A DNA stretch of 64,000 bases from Rutidosis leptorrhynchoides (taxonomy: Eukaryota > Streptophyta > Magnoliopsida > Asterales > Asteraceae). A model generated the notes under the pieces. It was not told the DNA's origin. It did no database searches and was given only the letters and a program-made list of their open reading frames with translations. The stretch's first letter is position 1. Each line of letters starts with the position of its first letter. The stretch covers positions 103,611,501 to 103,675,500 of the forward strand of contig NC_092334.1 in NCBI RefSeq assembly GCF_046630445.1, in the 5' to 3' direction. Shown in pieces: positions 30,013 through 42,070 of this stretch. Position numbers and translations under genes: made by a program.

Positions 30013-31704
30013 TTACCCAGTGAAATCCTCAAAATCATATTGCATAAGAAGCCTGTCTACAGTACTTCGACTCATAACTTGCCTCAAGTGCAACTCCCTC
30101 AAAAGTTGAGCTGCCAACTCCTTTCGACCTTCATGCGCAATTCCTTCCACAATAATCGTATACGTTGTCTCATTAGGCATATACCCTTTCTCTATCATCA
30201 TCTCATATATCTGTAACGATAAATCTGTTCTCTGAGATTTACAAAGCCCAAGTATAAGTGCATTAAAATTATCAATATCAGCCCTGCAACTACTTTCTTC
30301 CATAATACTAAATACCTCCATTGCTTCATCTAACATTCCTTCCATGCATAAACCTCTAATCAAAGACGAATAAGTATACGAATCAGGTGTAAACCCGTAC
30401 CTAGTCATTTCATAAAGAAGCTGAAACGCAGCAAAAGTATTCCCCTTTCTACACAATCCAGATATTACATTCTTGTAAAAGTCATGATTTGATGAATTAT
30501 GTTTACTACTCAAACTGTTTATAATCGAAAAAGCTTCCTGCACCATACCCTCTTTACATAAACCAGCAATCGCATTATAAGTACCCTCGTTTGGACTACA
30601 ATCCCTATATGTCATTAAATCAAGACACTTCATTACATCATCCACCTTCTTTTCCTCACAAAGACGTGCAATAATCGGATTATAAGTAGCAGCAATCGGT
30701 TTAAACTCACCCTTAGTCATTTCATTAAGCACCTTAAGCGCGTTATCAGTTCTACCATGAAACGCAAGAGAACTAATCAATATATTATAAGTAACTAACG
30801 AAGGTGACAAACCTTCATCAACCAACTCAGCCAAAAGCTCGTTCGCTTCATCCCATCTTCCTTCACGACACAAACTTCGCAACAAGATATTATAAGTCAC
30901 GACATTAGGTGGAAACCCTTTCGAAGGCAACTCCCTAAAGAAGCGTAGTGCATCATTCGTTCTACCCTCTTTACACAAACCAGTTAACAAAACATTATAA
31001 CTAACCAAATTAGGCTCACCGCCTTTAGCAATTATATCATTTAAAAGCTTCATGGCTTCATCAACACCTCTTTCCTTATATGCAGCCTCTAACAAAATCG
31101 AATAAGTAAAAGCATTCGGCACCAAGCCTTTATGTATCAACTTATCGATAAACAACAACGTTTGATTTAAGTTCCCTAGCATACAAAGCCCTCTAACTAA
31201 CGAATTATAAGTAACCGTATGCGTAGGAAAACCATGATCCTCCATTTTTTCAACTAACTGCATCGCATGACCAACATTCCCTCTTTTACACAACTGACTA
31301 ACTAAAAAGTTGTACGATGCTGTGTCCGGTACACCACCGGAATCGACAATCATTTCCATAACCCTAGTTGCTTTTCTTAGTTTTTTCGATTTACATAAAT
31401 CGTATAACAACTGAGTAGCATGATACACATCAGGTTTATGACCTTTACCAACCATGTATTCGAGGTATAAAAACGCATCGTTTAGGCGGTAATCTTTGTT
31501 TTTCGGATCTGTTTTACCATTTCTCCAATTAGGTAAAGCGAAAAGAGTATCTTTCGAAGGTAATGAAGCTACTTGAGTGGATGCTACTACACTATTAAAT
31601 CTAATTTTGGGGGAAAATGAATGTAACTTATAAATTCTAGGGTTTCTGATGTATTCTGAAGGTAAATTTGTTAACGGAGGTACTGAATTCAATAGAACAG
31701 CCAT
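30013..31704 (-). CDS. P-class pentatricopeptide repeat protein, plastid-type, 563 aa
   Basis: An intronless gene, as most plant PPR genes are. The first ATG in frame is at 31,704 (MAVLLNSVPPL). Upstream the frame is open but has no ATG. Residues 1 to about 55 are rich in S, R and N without acidic residues, like a chloroplast transit peptide. From about residue 80 to 545 there are about 13 tandem PPR motifs of 35 residues, for example TVTYNSLVRGLCMLGNLNQT, NVVTYNILLRSLCREGRWDE and DSYTYSSLIRGLCMEGMLDE. All are canonical P type, with no E, DYW or SMR tail. Such proteins bind single-stranded organelle RNA one base per repeat and act in its stability, splicing or translation. From memory it resembles Arabidopsis At1g79080 (chloroplastic), which would be of about this length. 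One repeat reads TYNAIAGLC, one residue short of the usual TYNxLIxGLC. Confidence 0.9.
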   Translation of the reverse strand: MAVLLNSVPPLTNLPSEYIRNPRIYKLHSFSPKIRFNSVVASTQVASLPSKDTLFALPNWRNGKTDPKNKDYRLNDAFLYLEYMVGKGHKPDVYHATQLLYDLCKSKKLRKATRVMEMIVDSGGVPDTASYNFLVSQLCKRGNVGHAMQLVEKMEDHGFPTHTVTYNSLVRGLCMLGNLNQTLLFIDKLIHKGLVPNAFTYSILLEAAYKERGVDEAMKLLNDIIAKGGEPNLVSYNVLLTGLCKEGRTNDALRFFRELPSKGFPPNVVTYNILLRSLCREGRWDEANELLAELVDEGLSPSLVTYNILISSLAFHGRTDNALKVLNEMTKGEFKPIAATYNPIIARLCEEKKVDDVMKCLDLMTYRDCSPNEGTYNAIAGLCKEGMVQEAFSIINSLSSKHNSSNHDFYKNVISGLCRKGNTFAAFQLLYEMTRYGFTPDSYTYSSLIRGLCMEGMLDEAMEVFSIMEESSCRADIDNFNALILGLCKSQRTDLSLQIYEMMIEKGYMPNETTYTIIVEGIAHEGRKELAAQLLRELHLRQVMSRSTVDRLLMQYDFEDFTG

Positions 31705-32138
31705 TTTTGTGACTTTCAAATTAAATTGCGGAAATTGAAATACTGAAAGTACGAATTAACGGATTTATAGATACATGTTATGATTGTAAGATATAATAAC
31801 GAAATTATAGATATAGATATATAGATTATAACAACGAAATGTAAAACATACGTGATCTTATCGAATATTGTTGCTGTTGTTTAAGTTATTGGCTTTAATT
31901 TTGTCCACGAGAGTGATTGAAGCATCTTATCGTTGAGACTTCTAATTTTACAGAAACACCTTCTTTATCAATAAAAGTAAAATTGAGATGTCAATTTTGA
32001 CCCTTGAAGGTGTATCTAATACAGATATGGTCCCTGTACTTTGAATTCGCTTTATATTTTGTACTATTAAGTTTTAAATTTTAACATCTGAAGTCATTCA
32101 AGTTTGAGAACTCGGTATCGGTTTGCCACACTGATTTG
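31705..32138. promoter_or_regulatory. Upstream region of the PPR gene
   Basis: The 5' untranslated region and promoter side of the minus-strand PPR gene. It is AT-rich and no distinct element could be defined. TGGTCCCTGTACTTTGAAT near 32,028 is a phrase often seen in dispersed plant repeats. Confidence 0.35.
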
Positions 32139-32146
32139 GTAATAAG

Positions 32147-32383
32147 CAAGGTTGAAAAAGACGTAATACGAGGTCGAGACGGTATGCACCTTAAAACATC
32201 GTAACATCCGTCTCGACTTCGTCTCGGTCGTTTTCTTAACGTCTCGACCGTTGTTGATCGTCTTTTTAGCGTTGTTGACCGACTTTAACCATTGACCGTC
32301 TTTTTAACCGTTTCTATGTCCGTTGCAACGTTAGTATGGTAAAACTGTTGCGACGCCCGTGTCAGCCGTTTTTTACAACACTG
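32147..32383. mobile_element. hAT-type MITE, 237 bp
   Basis: The left end CAAGGTTGAAAAAGACG and the inverted right end CAGTGTTGTAAAAAACGG match each other and the hAT pattern CAgnGttG. An 8-bp near-identical direct repeat flanks the element: GTAATAAG (32,139-32,146) and GTTATAAG (32,384-32,391). The interior is full of degenerate GTCTCGAC/GACCGTC words. It has no coding capacity. Confidence 0.65.
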
Positions 32384-32478
32384 GTTATAAGACACATCTT
32401 GGGTCAACTGTGATTTGAACCCCTGTAAATAACCTCAAGTTGTTATTGTTTTTAAATGTATTTACATCATACATTACG

Positions 32479-32617
32479 GCTTTTTTAAGGCAAACTCACA
32501 CACCCACCTAATACTAACACGAATATGTATACCACAAAATGTTCTAAACAAGACTCGAACCGTCAACCTCAAGGTTATAAGGGTGTCCTCGATAGCGCCA
32601 AGCCATTGACTCTGTGG
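32479..32617 (-). mobile_element. tRNA-derived SINE, 139 bp
   Basis: The direct repeat TACATTACG flanks the insert (32,470-32,478 and 32,618-32,626). On the minus strand it starts CCACAGAGTCAATGGCTTGG, with A-box-like TGGCTTGGCGCTATCGAGG, then B box GACGGTTCGAGTCTTG (near 32,550-32,566), and ends TTAAAAAAGC. The layout and size fit a short plant SINE. Confidence 0.65.
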
Positions 32618-32626
32618 TACATTACG

Positions 32627-33157
32627 TCTCTACATCAGAATCACTTTTTCTCCCAATCTTCTGCAACTTCAGTTTTAGTGGTGCAAATGAGATTTCTTCA
32701 AAAATAGGGACATCAATAAACACCACAGAAAAAGCTCTCGTGACTTCAAATCACAAGGAATTATAGTTTCAATCACAACCGAGTAACTGACATCCATACA
32801 TCATATATGATCACTTTCGTTTTATGCAACATTAAGCATTACTACTGGTACTGAAGTTGCTTTTACTCGATGATAACAATAACAAATATGTAACAAATTA
32901 ATATATGGTCAATCACAAGATCCAAGCAATTCCTACTTCCGTAAATTACACAATGCAAAATTGAACTATAACTCACTATTAATATGAAATTAGTAGATAG
33001 AATGCAAAACCAGATGGATCATGATGGAGCTACAAACAACATTAGACCCCTTCCAATCTGATGAGACAGCGCTGTAACAACCAAAAACTCGAGGGATCCT
33101 ACTCTACCTTAGAGGCAGTTTGACTTGTTTGACTTGTCCTAACGGCTTGTATATAGT
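32627..33157. other. Spacer and 3' untranslated region of the WDR75 gene
   Basis: AT-rich, with no independent gene seen. The part next to 33,157 lies directly after the stop codon of the minus-strand WDR75 homologue. Confidence 0.45.
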
Positions 33158-34209
33158 CTACTCTACCATAGGAGTAGTTCTTTTCTCCAGCAATGATTCG
33201 AGAAAAGCAGAACATAGTTTGGTGAGAGGAGGTAGACTATGTGATGGTCCACTGAAAATTGTCTCCCATGGCCTTTCTGAAGCCATTATAGGGTCTGCAG
33301 ATGATGCTTCGATTGCTTTCAACTTGAACTCAGGTAGCTCCCCATAAATTGATGCATATCCACCTTGCCCTATCAAAAAAAAAAATAATAATAATAATAA
33401 CAAATAATACAAAATTCACTCTTCAATTGGTTTTAAAGTGAACATAACTACTAACAGATAGAAGTGGTGATTTGACAAAGTCATACCTGGCCCTTCAAGG
33501 CCATAGACACTGTCTGGGTGCCTAGTTTTACGTTCATGTATTTCTTCACCAAGTGGATTAAAAAGAGCATACTCGTGCTCGCCATTTACATATGCAAGCA
33601 ATGCGGGGCCCGAATCTTCGTCCATACTGTTGTCATCCATAGATCTACCTCTTTGAATAAAAGCAATCCCCCCTCCCTTTGCCTGTTGCACATAAATTAG
33701 TAATTAACAAACATAATTTGAAATTTCACGAGATTAATGGAGGAAAGAAGTAAGAGGAACAGCATAATATGATAAGTTTACCTTTGTCACGAGCCATGAA
33801 GCAATAGGAACAGCATCTCCTGCATTGAATAGTAGTATAGCCCCATTGTCATGGTCTGATGTTGCCACATCAGCTTTAGATGACTCAGGAAGAATAACAA
33901 GAACAGCTAAGAGGGATTCTTTTGCTGAACACGCAATAGCTGCATATAATGCACATAATTAATAGGTTAAGTATAATGTTGGTGAAGGTGGCTAATACAA
34001 ATGCCTTAAAAAAGCCAACAAATCTAACCTTCTGTATGAAGCTTATATGACCATGAAACCGACAATTTTGACATACTCCAAACGGAAAGTTGCGGTTTTG
34101 AACCACGAGATGAAGATACAAGAGAATTGGACTCTCCAATAAATGATAGATTCACAATTGGCTGCAAAACAGTACCAAGTAAAAATCAATATATAGATAA
34201 AACAAGTGT

Positions 34210-34246
<37 letters not shown>

Positions 34247-37200
34247 AACCCAATACCACCTGAGTGGTGTATGGGGGAGGTGAGATGTAGACAATCCTTC
34301 CCCAACAAGTGTACTGCAATTCAAACACCAACTATACACTCTAAGACACTAAAACGCACCTCACAACAAGACCCAATTACGGACACTAGAACATTCTTCT
34401 CTGGGTCCCATAATGTGATAACAGTTTCTGCAGCAACCGCTAAAACAGAACCATCATGGGAAAATGCAGCAGCTGTCATAGGTTTCTTTCTGAAATGATG
34501 AAAAAAATTAGTATTCCATTCATTAACATTTATAAAAAATGTTTTCAAGTTATAACAAACCTATATGAACCAACAGCATGACACGCCCATCTAGTCCGCG
34601 GAATCAATTTATCATTCTGCTGAACATCGCGAATACTAACCCACACCTGTAAAATCATAATCATAATAAATGTAAAAATTACATTTTCAACTTCAATAAT
34701 TAGTAAATTACAAATAGTTATCTTACCTTAAAGTCACCACCATAAGAAGCACTGACAGCCATGCCACGAGTTGGATGGAAACTAACTGCAGATATACCAG
34801 CGTCCCTGTAAAGCATCAAAAGTTTTATATAAGATTCCATATAAGGATATATTTAAATTTTAGTTTTAAATGGTGCAAACAAACACCGACCTGTGGGGCT
34901 CATATATAACAGTTGACAAGCTAAAATCATTGTTCTGTGACTCACGCTCCCAAAATTTAAGTGTTACAAAGCCACCTATTCCTTCTTCAGCCATTCTAGT
35001 TTCGACAGTAGACATCATAGACCCATCAAATGAGAGTGCAACTAGATTCAAAATCATCTGCAATCATGTAAAAAAGCTTCATGTATTGTATGTTGGTGAG
35101 ACACTGAAAGATAAAGGAATGAAATGGAGACAACTCATAACCACCGGTCCATAAGAAGTGCACCATGGTTCTATGTACAACGATAAGATTAATGAGGGAA
35201 GAAATATCATAAGGACTTATAAAAAGGGAAAAAGGGATAGTATACCGTGACATCATCACTTGGTTGATGATTTCTTTCACAGACCTGAACCTGCAAAATG
35301 AAAATATAAAAAAATCAACTAGAATGAGTAACTTGGGGCAAAAAAAATGCATTAATAATCTACAAAACAAAGATTTTGAACTATTAACAGTTGTGCATGA
35401 CTAAGATAATAAATTGAATTGATTTAAATTGCAAGATCATAAAGGAGTAAGCCGTGTAACAAGTAAAAAGTGGAAGATAAGAAAATAAATTAATAGCTTG
35501 TGTACCTCTGATATCTCACGATCATCAAACAAGCTGTAGAACTGGATACAATAGTTCTCAGTACGAACAGCAACCAACCCCGAAGTTTGGTCAAATACAA
35601 AATCATTACATGTGTCTCTAAACGACTCAGGGACAGGACAAGGAAGCTGAAAATACACGGGAAGAAATTAATTTCGAAACCAAGTGAAATGAAATATATA
35701 TACATATATATGAGATTGACAGTAACCTTAATTCCAGATATAGACTTTATAATCTCCATCGATGGCATTTTCAGAATATGAATCCTATTATCTGCACAAG
35801 ATATCTGAAGGAACATCGAAAATCAGTAAGTCATCATAGTTCGAGCATAAAACAAGATTATTAGTTAGACTCAGTTGCAGTAGGAATTTATTCTTTATTC
35901 TTACAGATGAAAGAGAAGGATCTGGAGAATGCATATAATAAAGAAGTGGAGTCCCTATTCTCGGTAAAAATTTCTTCTTTCCAGTATCCAGCTGCCATAC
36001 TACAAGAACTCCTTCTTTTCCACCTGCATTAAATAAAAAGATTTAAATTTACACTATAATAAAATACATTTTACAAAAAAGGATTTATATTCAAGGTTCT
36101 CAATTACCTGAATACAGATACGCTCCATCTGAAGAGAAGAACAAGACCTTCACTTCTGATGAATGCCAATGCCACGTAGTACAAGAATCGGCATCACCTT
36201 CACCTATAACACCAGGTTTTACATCTTCATTCTTCAACCGTTTTCTGTTTGATAAATTTTCACCAGCAAAAGTTCTATCACCAAAACCTCTCCAAATTAG
36301 AATTCTCCCAGTGACATCACCCGCTGCTACAACCCTATCCGTCGGATGAAATGCAAGACAGCTCAGGTTCTTGGTGTGAGACAGTTTTAGTTTCCGATAA
36401 CTAATGTTCTTCACATCTTTTGTAGGCACTTCCCATATACGAACCTTACGTTTTTCATGGTAGCCAAAGTACTCGCCATTTGCAGAGATAGTTAACTTCT
36501 CTGGTATTTTACTCTGTAAATATTGCAAACGATAACAACTCGCGCAATTTAGGATGTGAGTAGCGTATTACATGAATTATAATTATAAATGAATATAAAA
36601 GTAAGGTGTTCACCTCTGACAATATCACTCCACGAACCACACGACACTTAGACAAATTACATTTTAACAACTGGCCTCGTAGTTCTTTCCTTTGCATATT
36701 CTGATCGGTTTTTGTATCTTCTACAGATATATAAGCATAAAGATCACGTGACTTTTCACTATTCTCCGATCGCTGATCAAGTAACGACGGAATCACCTAC
36801 ACATCATATTTCAATAAGCTATATTTCACATTACACAGCTAACAATCATAACCTACAGAAATTCGCTATTAAAAAAACAAGCGGTCGACTCATAAACAAC
36901 AACTAATAACTAATCATTTTTCCTCTTTAACTCATAATTGTCAATTTTATGCATTAAAGTTCTTAATTTATAATGTTAGCTTCAATATAACAACTAACAG
37001 AGTAATGAAGATACCATAGAATACACTGGAAGCTGCACATTTATAGTCTTGATCAATTCAGGTACAGAAAAGTCCCAATATTTGATAGTACCATCGTGTG
37101 AAGTGGTCCAGCAATTGCATAGAATCCTGCTTGCAGGCGTGGTTGCAGGTACAACTGTAACAGATGTCACTAGTGCAGTGTGACCTTCCAATTCCGTTAC

Positions 37201-37459
37201 CTGTTTAACATTTTATCCAATAATATCATCAACAACAACAATTCTTACATGAATAAGGCTTAATTCGTTACATAATAAGGGGTAATATAGATATAGATAC
37301 AGTAGGTCAAAAAAGGTTTGAAATTGGTCGTGTACGGACCTGTAAACCGGTGGCGGTGCTGAAAATGGAGACGGTGTTACCGGTGCAAACCAGAAGTTTT
37401 TTAGCATCGTTTGAGAATGCAGGTGGTGAAGACACGAAGCTCTTTCCTCCCCTTATCAT
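33158..37459 (-). CDS. WDR75: WDR75 / UTP17 homologue (small-subunit processome WD-repeat protein), 16 exons, 812 aa
   Basis: Exons, 5' to 3': 37459-37340, 37200-37015, 36796-36614, 36513-36108, 36023-35905, 35804-35727, 35646-35506, 35290-35246, 35057-34891, 34805-34727, 34646-34561, 34489-34360, 34161-34029, 33939-33782, 33682-33487 and 33369-33158. All introns are GT-AG and the lengths sum to 2439 bases in one frame. The start MIRGGKSFVSSPPAFSNDAK is the only ATG after an in-frame upstream stop. WD repeats are clear: LEGHTALVTSVTVVPA...DGTIKYWDF; LSCLAFHPTDRVVAAGD...ILIWRGF; GKEGVLVVWQLDTGKKKFLP; then a second set, AAFSHDGSVLAVAAETVITL. The GKEGVLVVW...FLPRIG and SCADNRIHIL segments match human WDR75 as I recall it (830 aa). 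WDR75 is a nucleolar t-UTP subunit needed for rRNA transcription and early 18S processing. It ends SLLEKRTTPMVE. Confidence 0.87.
34212..34303 (-). mobile_element. TS-like SINE 3' fragment in a WDR75 intron
   Basis: It lies in the intron between the twelfth and thirteenth exons, in the same orientation as the gene. Read on the minus strand it is GGAAGGATTGTCTACATCTC, then CACCTCCCCCATACACCACT, a TATTGGGTTT phrase and a (TTG)n tail (CAA repeats at about 34,212-34,246). A perfect 11-bp direct repeat AACAAGTGTAC flanks it (34,201-34,211 and 34,304-34,314). The (TTG)n tail is a hallmark of the TS SINE family described from tobacco. The tRNA-like head is missing (5' truncation). Confidence 0.75.
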
Positions 37460-38040
37460 CTCTTTCGTCACAGTCCGGCTTATTTTCTCTCCGGTGTTGG
37501 CGGTTTTGTGAGAGTTTAAACCCTAATCGAGTATTAATACTATGTACCCGGGGTTTATAATGGGAGGTGCAGTCGGGTCTTTTTTTCGGGTCACTCGCAC
37601 GTAGGCTGATAATATTGACTTTGACTTTTCCATGGGCTTCATTTGCGGTTGGGAGTGAATATTGGGTTTAGGTTTGAAATTACACCGTGCACACGATAGC
37701 AAATTTTTGTGAGTTGTGACTGTGTAGTTGTGATTTGATAGTCTGTCATTATTAACTGTCTTGCTGTCGTTTTCAACGTCATCATTAGCAGACGTTTTCT
37801 ATTGCTAAAATAACGACAACTATTAAAATGAGGGAAACCTTCATCGATGAATAACCCTAACTGATGTAGGCAAAATAAACAGGATAGATTCGAAACTACT
37901 AAACGTCACAAATCGACGCTTACTCCAACCAAACTAAGCCAATACCAAAAAACACTACTACAAAGCGAACCAAATTAAAATCTAAACCACTAAACAAAGA
38001 CAAGCAAACCGTAGCAAACACACACAACTTAGGATGGACC
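37460..38040. promoter_or_regulatory. Upstream region of the WDR75 gene and spacer
   Basis: 37,460-37,540 holds the likely leader (minus strand TCGATTAGGGTTTAAACTC), with TAGGGTTT typical of ribosome-biogenesis promoters in plants. Beyond it lies spacer with no recognised gene. Confidence 0.4.
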
Positions 38041-38430
38041 TTTCCGGTTCCATTCACCCGGGCGATTTGTAAACACGTCAACCTTGTCAATGTGGATACC
38101 CTGACCTTTTCGAGATTTGAAATTGTACGAGATCATGTTAGATGAACTACTACCAACAAGAGAGTCGGACGAACACGGGGGTATCAAACCCTGATCCGCT
38201 AAACCTTGGAAAAAAAACCTTTGTTGACATTGTTCGAAGCACCAACCTCATCTTCATCCTGTAACACGAAACCTTTGCAATTCACTTTCTTCTTCTGCGA
38301 GTTTTTAAAAGCTCGGCCCAACTTATTGGGCCCAAGGTCCACACGGTTTGAATCATTCTTCACAGTAGAAGATGATGATACGTCAAAATACAAGATACGT
38401 ATACAGTTCGTGATCACCGTATCCGTATGA
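38030..38430 (-). pseudogene. Unrecognised decayed coding remnant
   Basis: On the minus strand 38,417-38,199 codes a polar segment (SNRVDLGPNKLGRAFKNSQK, then CKGFVLQDEDEVGASNN). A second frame continues it from about 38,210 to 38,031 (SRKGQGIHIDKVDVFTNRPG, ending EWNRKGPS). The two are out of frame across a run of T near 38,211-38,217. The composition is protein-like, but I do not recognise a family. It could be the end of a LINE ORF1 or of a host gene. Confidence 0.3.
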
Positions 38431-38875
38431 CTTACTTATCGGTATCACTCAAGAGAGGGATTATATTAATTGGGTTAATGTGAAGGTTTGAGGAATATTT
38501 ATCGTATAGGGTGGCGATTCCCTTTCTGGTAACGCATATTACACCGTGAATGTAATTGGTTTTACGCCACTTATCTTTACAAGATTTAACCCAGTAAAGA
38601 GCGGAACGATTGTATGGATTAATTTATGAATGTAGTGTATGATTATGTTGATGGATGGGATCATTACGTTGACGGATCATTTTCTCAAGTTGGAGTATTG
38701 CTTCTCATTTTCTCTTCCATTACCTTTGGTTTCTTTCTCACAATTTATAGGCATATAGTGAAGGCCTTTATCTTTTCAAGGACCCTCCACCATCTCTCCA
38801 CTTAAGTAATTGCTTACATCTTATTTTGGTTCTATTTGGTTCTAAAGTTCCTCCACCATACTTCTAGATAGTAGA

Positions 38876-41748
38876 TGTGATGCCCCGTACAAAACCATCG
38901 TGTACGAATCATCAACAACAGGATCATTACAAGGTCAAACACTATATGCGTTTTCAAAACAAGTTTGCATTCATAATAAAAGGTGACGTCATAACTACGT
39001 CGAATGTTTTACATCAAAAGTATGCTTCAATGAATAGAAGCAAGGATAATAGTATGTGATCCATAGGTCGTTACAAATCATAGTTTCAAAAGTAATAATG
39101 TTTATGAATGCAAGATAAACGTTCATGCAGTGACATCTCTAAAGCAGCGGGTGTCTACAGCAAGACTAGTACACAGCGGAAGCAACCTTAAGCACCTGAG
39201 AAAAACATGCTTAAAAACGTCAACACAAAGGTTGGTGAGCTATAGTTTAAGTATAACAGTAATGTAAGGTAGGCCACGAGATTTCAGTGCTACAAAGAAC
39301 GTTTCAAAACAGTATGATAAAGTATATGTTTAACCGTGGGCACTTGGTAACTAACTTAACGTTTATAACCCCTGAAAGTACACTTGACGAGTGCGTATGT
39401 TTACGAAGTATTAAACACCCATTAAATGCTAGCGCTACTAGCCTGAGTGGGGATGTCAAACCCTATGGATCCATATCTAAGATTCGCGTTCACCGGTTCA
39501 AAAACCAATGACTAAACGTTACCGAGCTAAAGGGAATGTTTATGCCGTTGTATAACCCACACATATATAAAGTTTAAGTACTCGTGCCTAGTATGTAAAA
39601 CGTAAAATGCGCATGTATTCTCAGTTCTCAAAATAAGTTAAAGTAAAAGGGAATGCTATAACTCACAGTGGTAAAGTAGTGGTAAAGTCGAGTCGGAAAG
39701 TAAGCAAGTACGTATGTCCGGAAAGTCCTCAACCTAAGTCAAATAGTACTAAGTCAGTAAATTGTCCCAATAGGTTTAAATGTATGTAAATAAGGTCTTA
39801 AGGGTCATCATCATTCATCATCAAACAAAAGGTGTAAAGTAAGTTTCATTCATGAAAGAAGTTTAAAACAAAGGCTGACTTCGATCAGTCACCACGGCCT
39901 CTATACCTACTGAAATAAGGTGAGACCAGTGTCCATGGCTCTGTATATGAGTCCTCTAGTTATGGTAAAAATTTCAGAAGCAAACTCGTCTTTGTTTGAC
40001 CGTGGCGACGGTCTAAGTGCGAGTAGGTCAGAATTTTCAGCATAACGTTAAAAGGACATAGTGACGCTCGGAGGACCATAGATCCTAAACCGTAACTCGG
40101 ATTAAGACGAGTCCTAAATGGAAAGTTATCTAATCGAACAGAGCTAACTGAAAATCATCTTTACAGTAGCCCAGGTCATACTGATCAGACCCAGAAATAG
40201 TAAAACTGTAGGTTCTGGTGGTTCTTGGTGCTCGATGCTTATCACGGTTGTCATCCTTGATGCATATAGCTTCAAGTGTACAACTCGTTGATGTGTTTGC
40301 ATCATTTTAACCAAGGTTTCACCATCATAACACTTGTGTAAGACTAAGACATGTAGCACAACTCAATTAAGTGTTGTATGTAGTTTGATGAACCAAAGTT
40401 ACATCAAAGTCTTAGATTTAACACATACACGAAATATAAGAGTAATATTGAACTACAAACTAGAAAGTAAACTAACTAATCAAGATCTTAAGTTGTAGAA
40501 CATAGTTCTTAGTTAGATCTTGAAGATCCAAGACCCAAAAGTCTAGATCTAAAGTTATTAAGTTAAATCTAACACAAGTGTATGAAGTTATAACTAAAAA
40601 GTTATACTTCCATGTTCTTGAACTTATAAAGTTAATTTTAGTTCAAGAAAAATGAGATCAAAGTTAACTAGTAACACTTGACCAACAACAACATGATTCA
40701 TGAATTTAAAAGTGTATAATATGAAGAAATAAGCTAAATAAATAAGCAAATAAGTCATGGTTGTTCATACTTTAAAGATTCAAGCCAAAGTCTTGATTTT
40801 TAAGAAAGTAAACTTTAAGTTTACAAACACGAATTACAAGTATGATTTTACAACATATGAACTTAAAATCTTTCAAACATTAAATGTAGAACTTAAACTA
40901 GAGAGTTTAGTTCTTGTATGTTCTTGTTATGACAAGATAAATGAAGAACAAACTAGAAAGTTTGGTTCTTGATAACATGTAAGTAAACAACAACAACTAA
41001 CAAGTAAACAAACAACAAACAAAGATTGATGATATGAGAGTGTATGGGTTCGGTTTTTAGAGCAAAGAAGAAGAGAAGAATTTGTACAAGTTACTTACAA
41101 ATTTGAGAGAAAAATGAGAGAAAAGTAATTGCAAATGAGTTGTGTGTGTTTGGAATGAGAGAGATGTGAAGGATACTAGTGAGTAAGTAATAAAAAAAAA
41201 GATTTGAATCCCCTTTGGAACTAGGTGAGCTGACGGTTTGCTCAAGGGGGAGGGGGAAGGAAATTGTTCACTAGGTCTTGCATGTATCAAGCTCAAAAGT
41301 TGGTTAATAAATGGTGTATGCATGGGAACATGGTGTAACTAAACTAGTAACTAGATTCTATGCAACTTAATCCATCTAGTTTAATCTTAATGTGATACTT
41401 ACATGTGTAATGGGCTAATAAGTCCATTAAGGTGAGTAGAGTGGGCTCTTAAGTCCATTAACACTAATCAAAGCCCATGTTCAAGTATTTAATAAGTTAA
41501 TCCAACAAAAGCCCAAGTAATTAACTAGTATCCATAGTTAATTAAAAATGATTAATAAAACTTAATCATGAATGTAAATAATACTCGAAAATATTATTCG
41601 TGTAATGTATGTGTGTCACAAAGACGTTTCGGGCATTTAAAGTCAAGTATGGTAACAAGTAAATGTATATAAACAATACATTCATTAAATCACAAGTACT
41701 AATAATAATTATTAATAAATAAACGTTGGAAAATCCAGGGTCGTTACA
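38876..41748 (-). repeat. Outer Tekay 3' LTR, 2.87 kb
   Basis: Plus-strand ends TGTGATGCCCCG...GGGTCGTTACA, matching 57,215-60,085 along the full length. Short open frames inside it recur in both LTRs but show no protein features. Confidence 0.9.
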
Positions 41749-42065
41749 TTACCCACCTGTTAAAGAAAATTTCATCCCAAAATTTTAAGCTGAGGTAGAT
41801 GGAGGAGTCAGGAAAAGGTGAGGATATTTCTGCATCATTTGATCCTCTCGTTCCCAAGTAAACTCAGGTCCTCGTTTGGCATTCCATCGTACTCGTACAA
41901 TCAGAATCTTGTTGCACTTCAAAGTTTTGATCTCACGATCCATAATTTCAACAGGTTCTTCCACAAAGTGGAGTTTGTCATCAATTGTAAGTTCCTCAAG
42001 TGGTATGATAAGTTCAGGTGCAGCAAGACACTTCTTCAAGTTTGACACGTGGAAGGTAGGATGAA
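41749..42065 (-). pseudogene. Outer Tekay chromodomain end
   Basis: This is the last part of the outer element's pol: [18 protein letters not shown], then a chromodomain with [18 protein letters not shown] and QKYPHLFL. It is separated from the rest of the integrase (51,622 onwards) by the nested element. The duplicated CTGAG marks both sides. Confidence 0.88.
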
Positions 42066-42070
42066 CTGAG

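Noticed and set aside
40144-40359. Reading frame repeated at 58,465-58,698
   Set aside because: It lies inside both outer LTRs and is repeated because the LTR is. No protein features.
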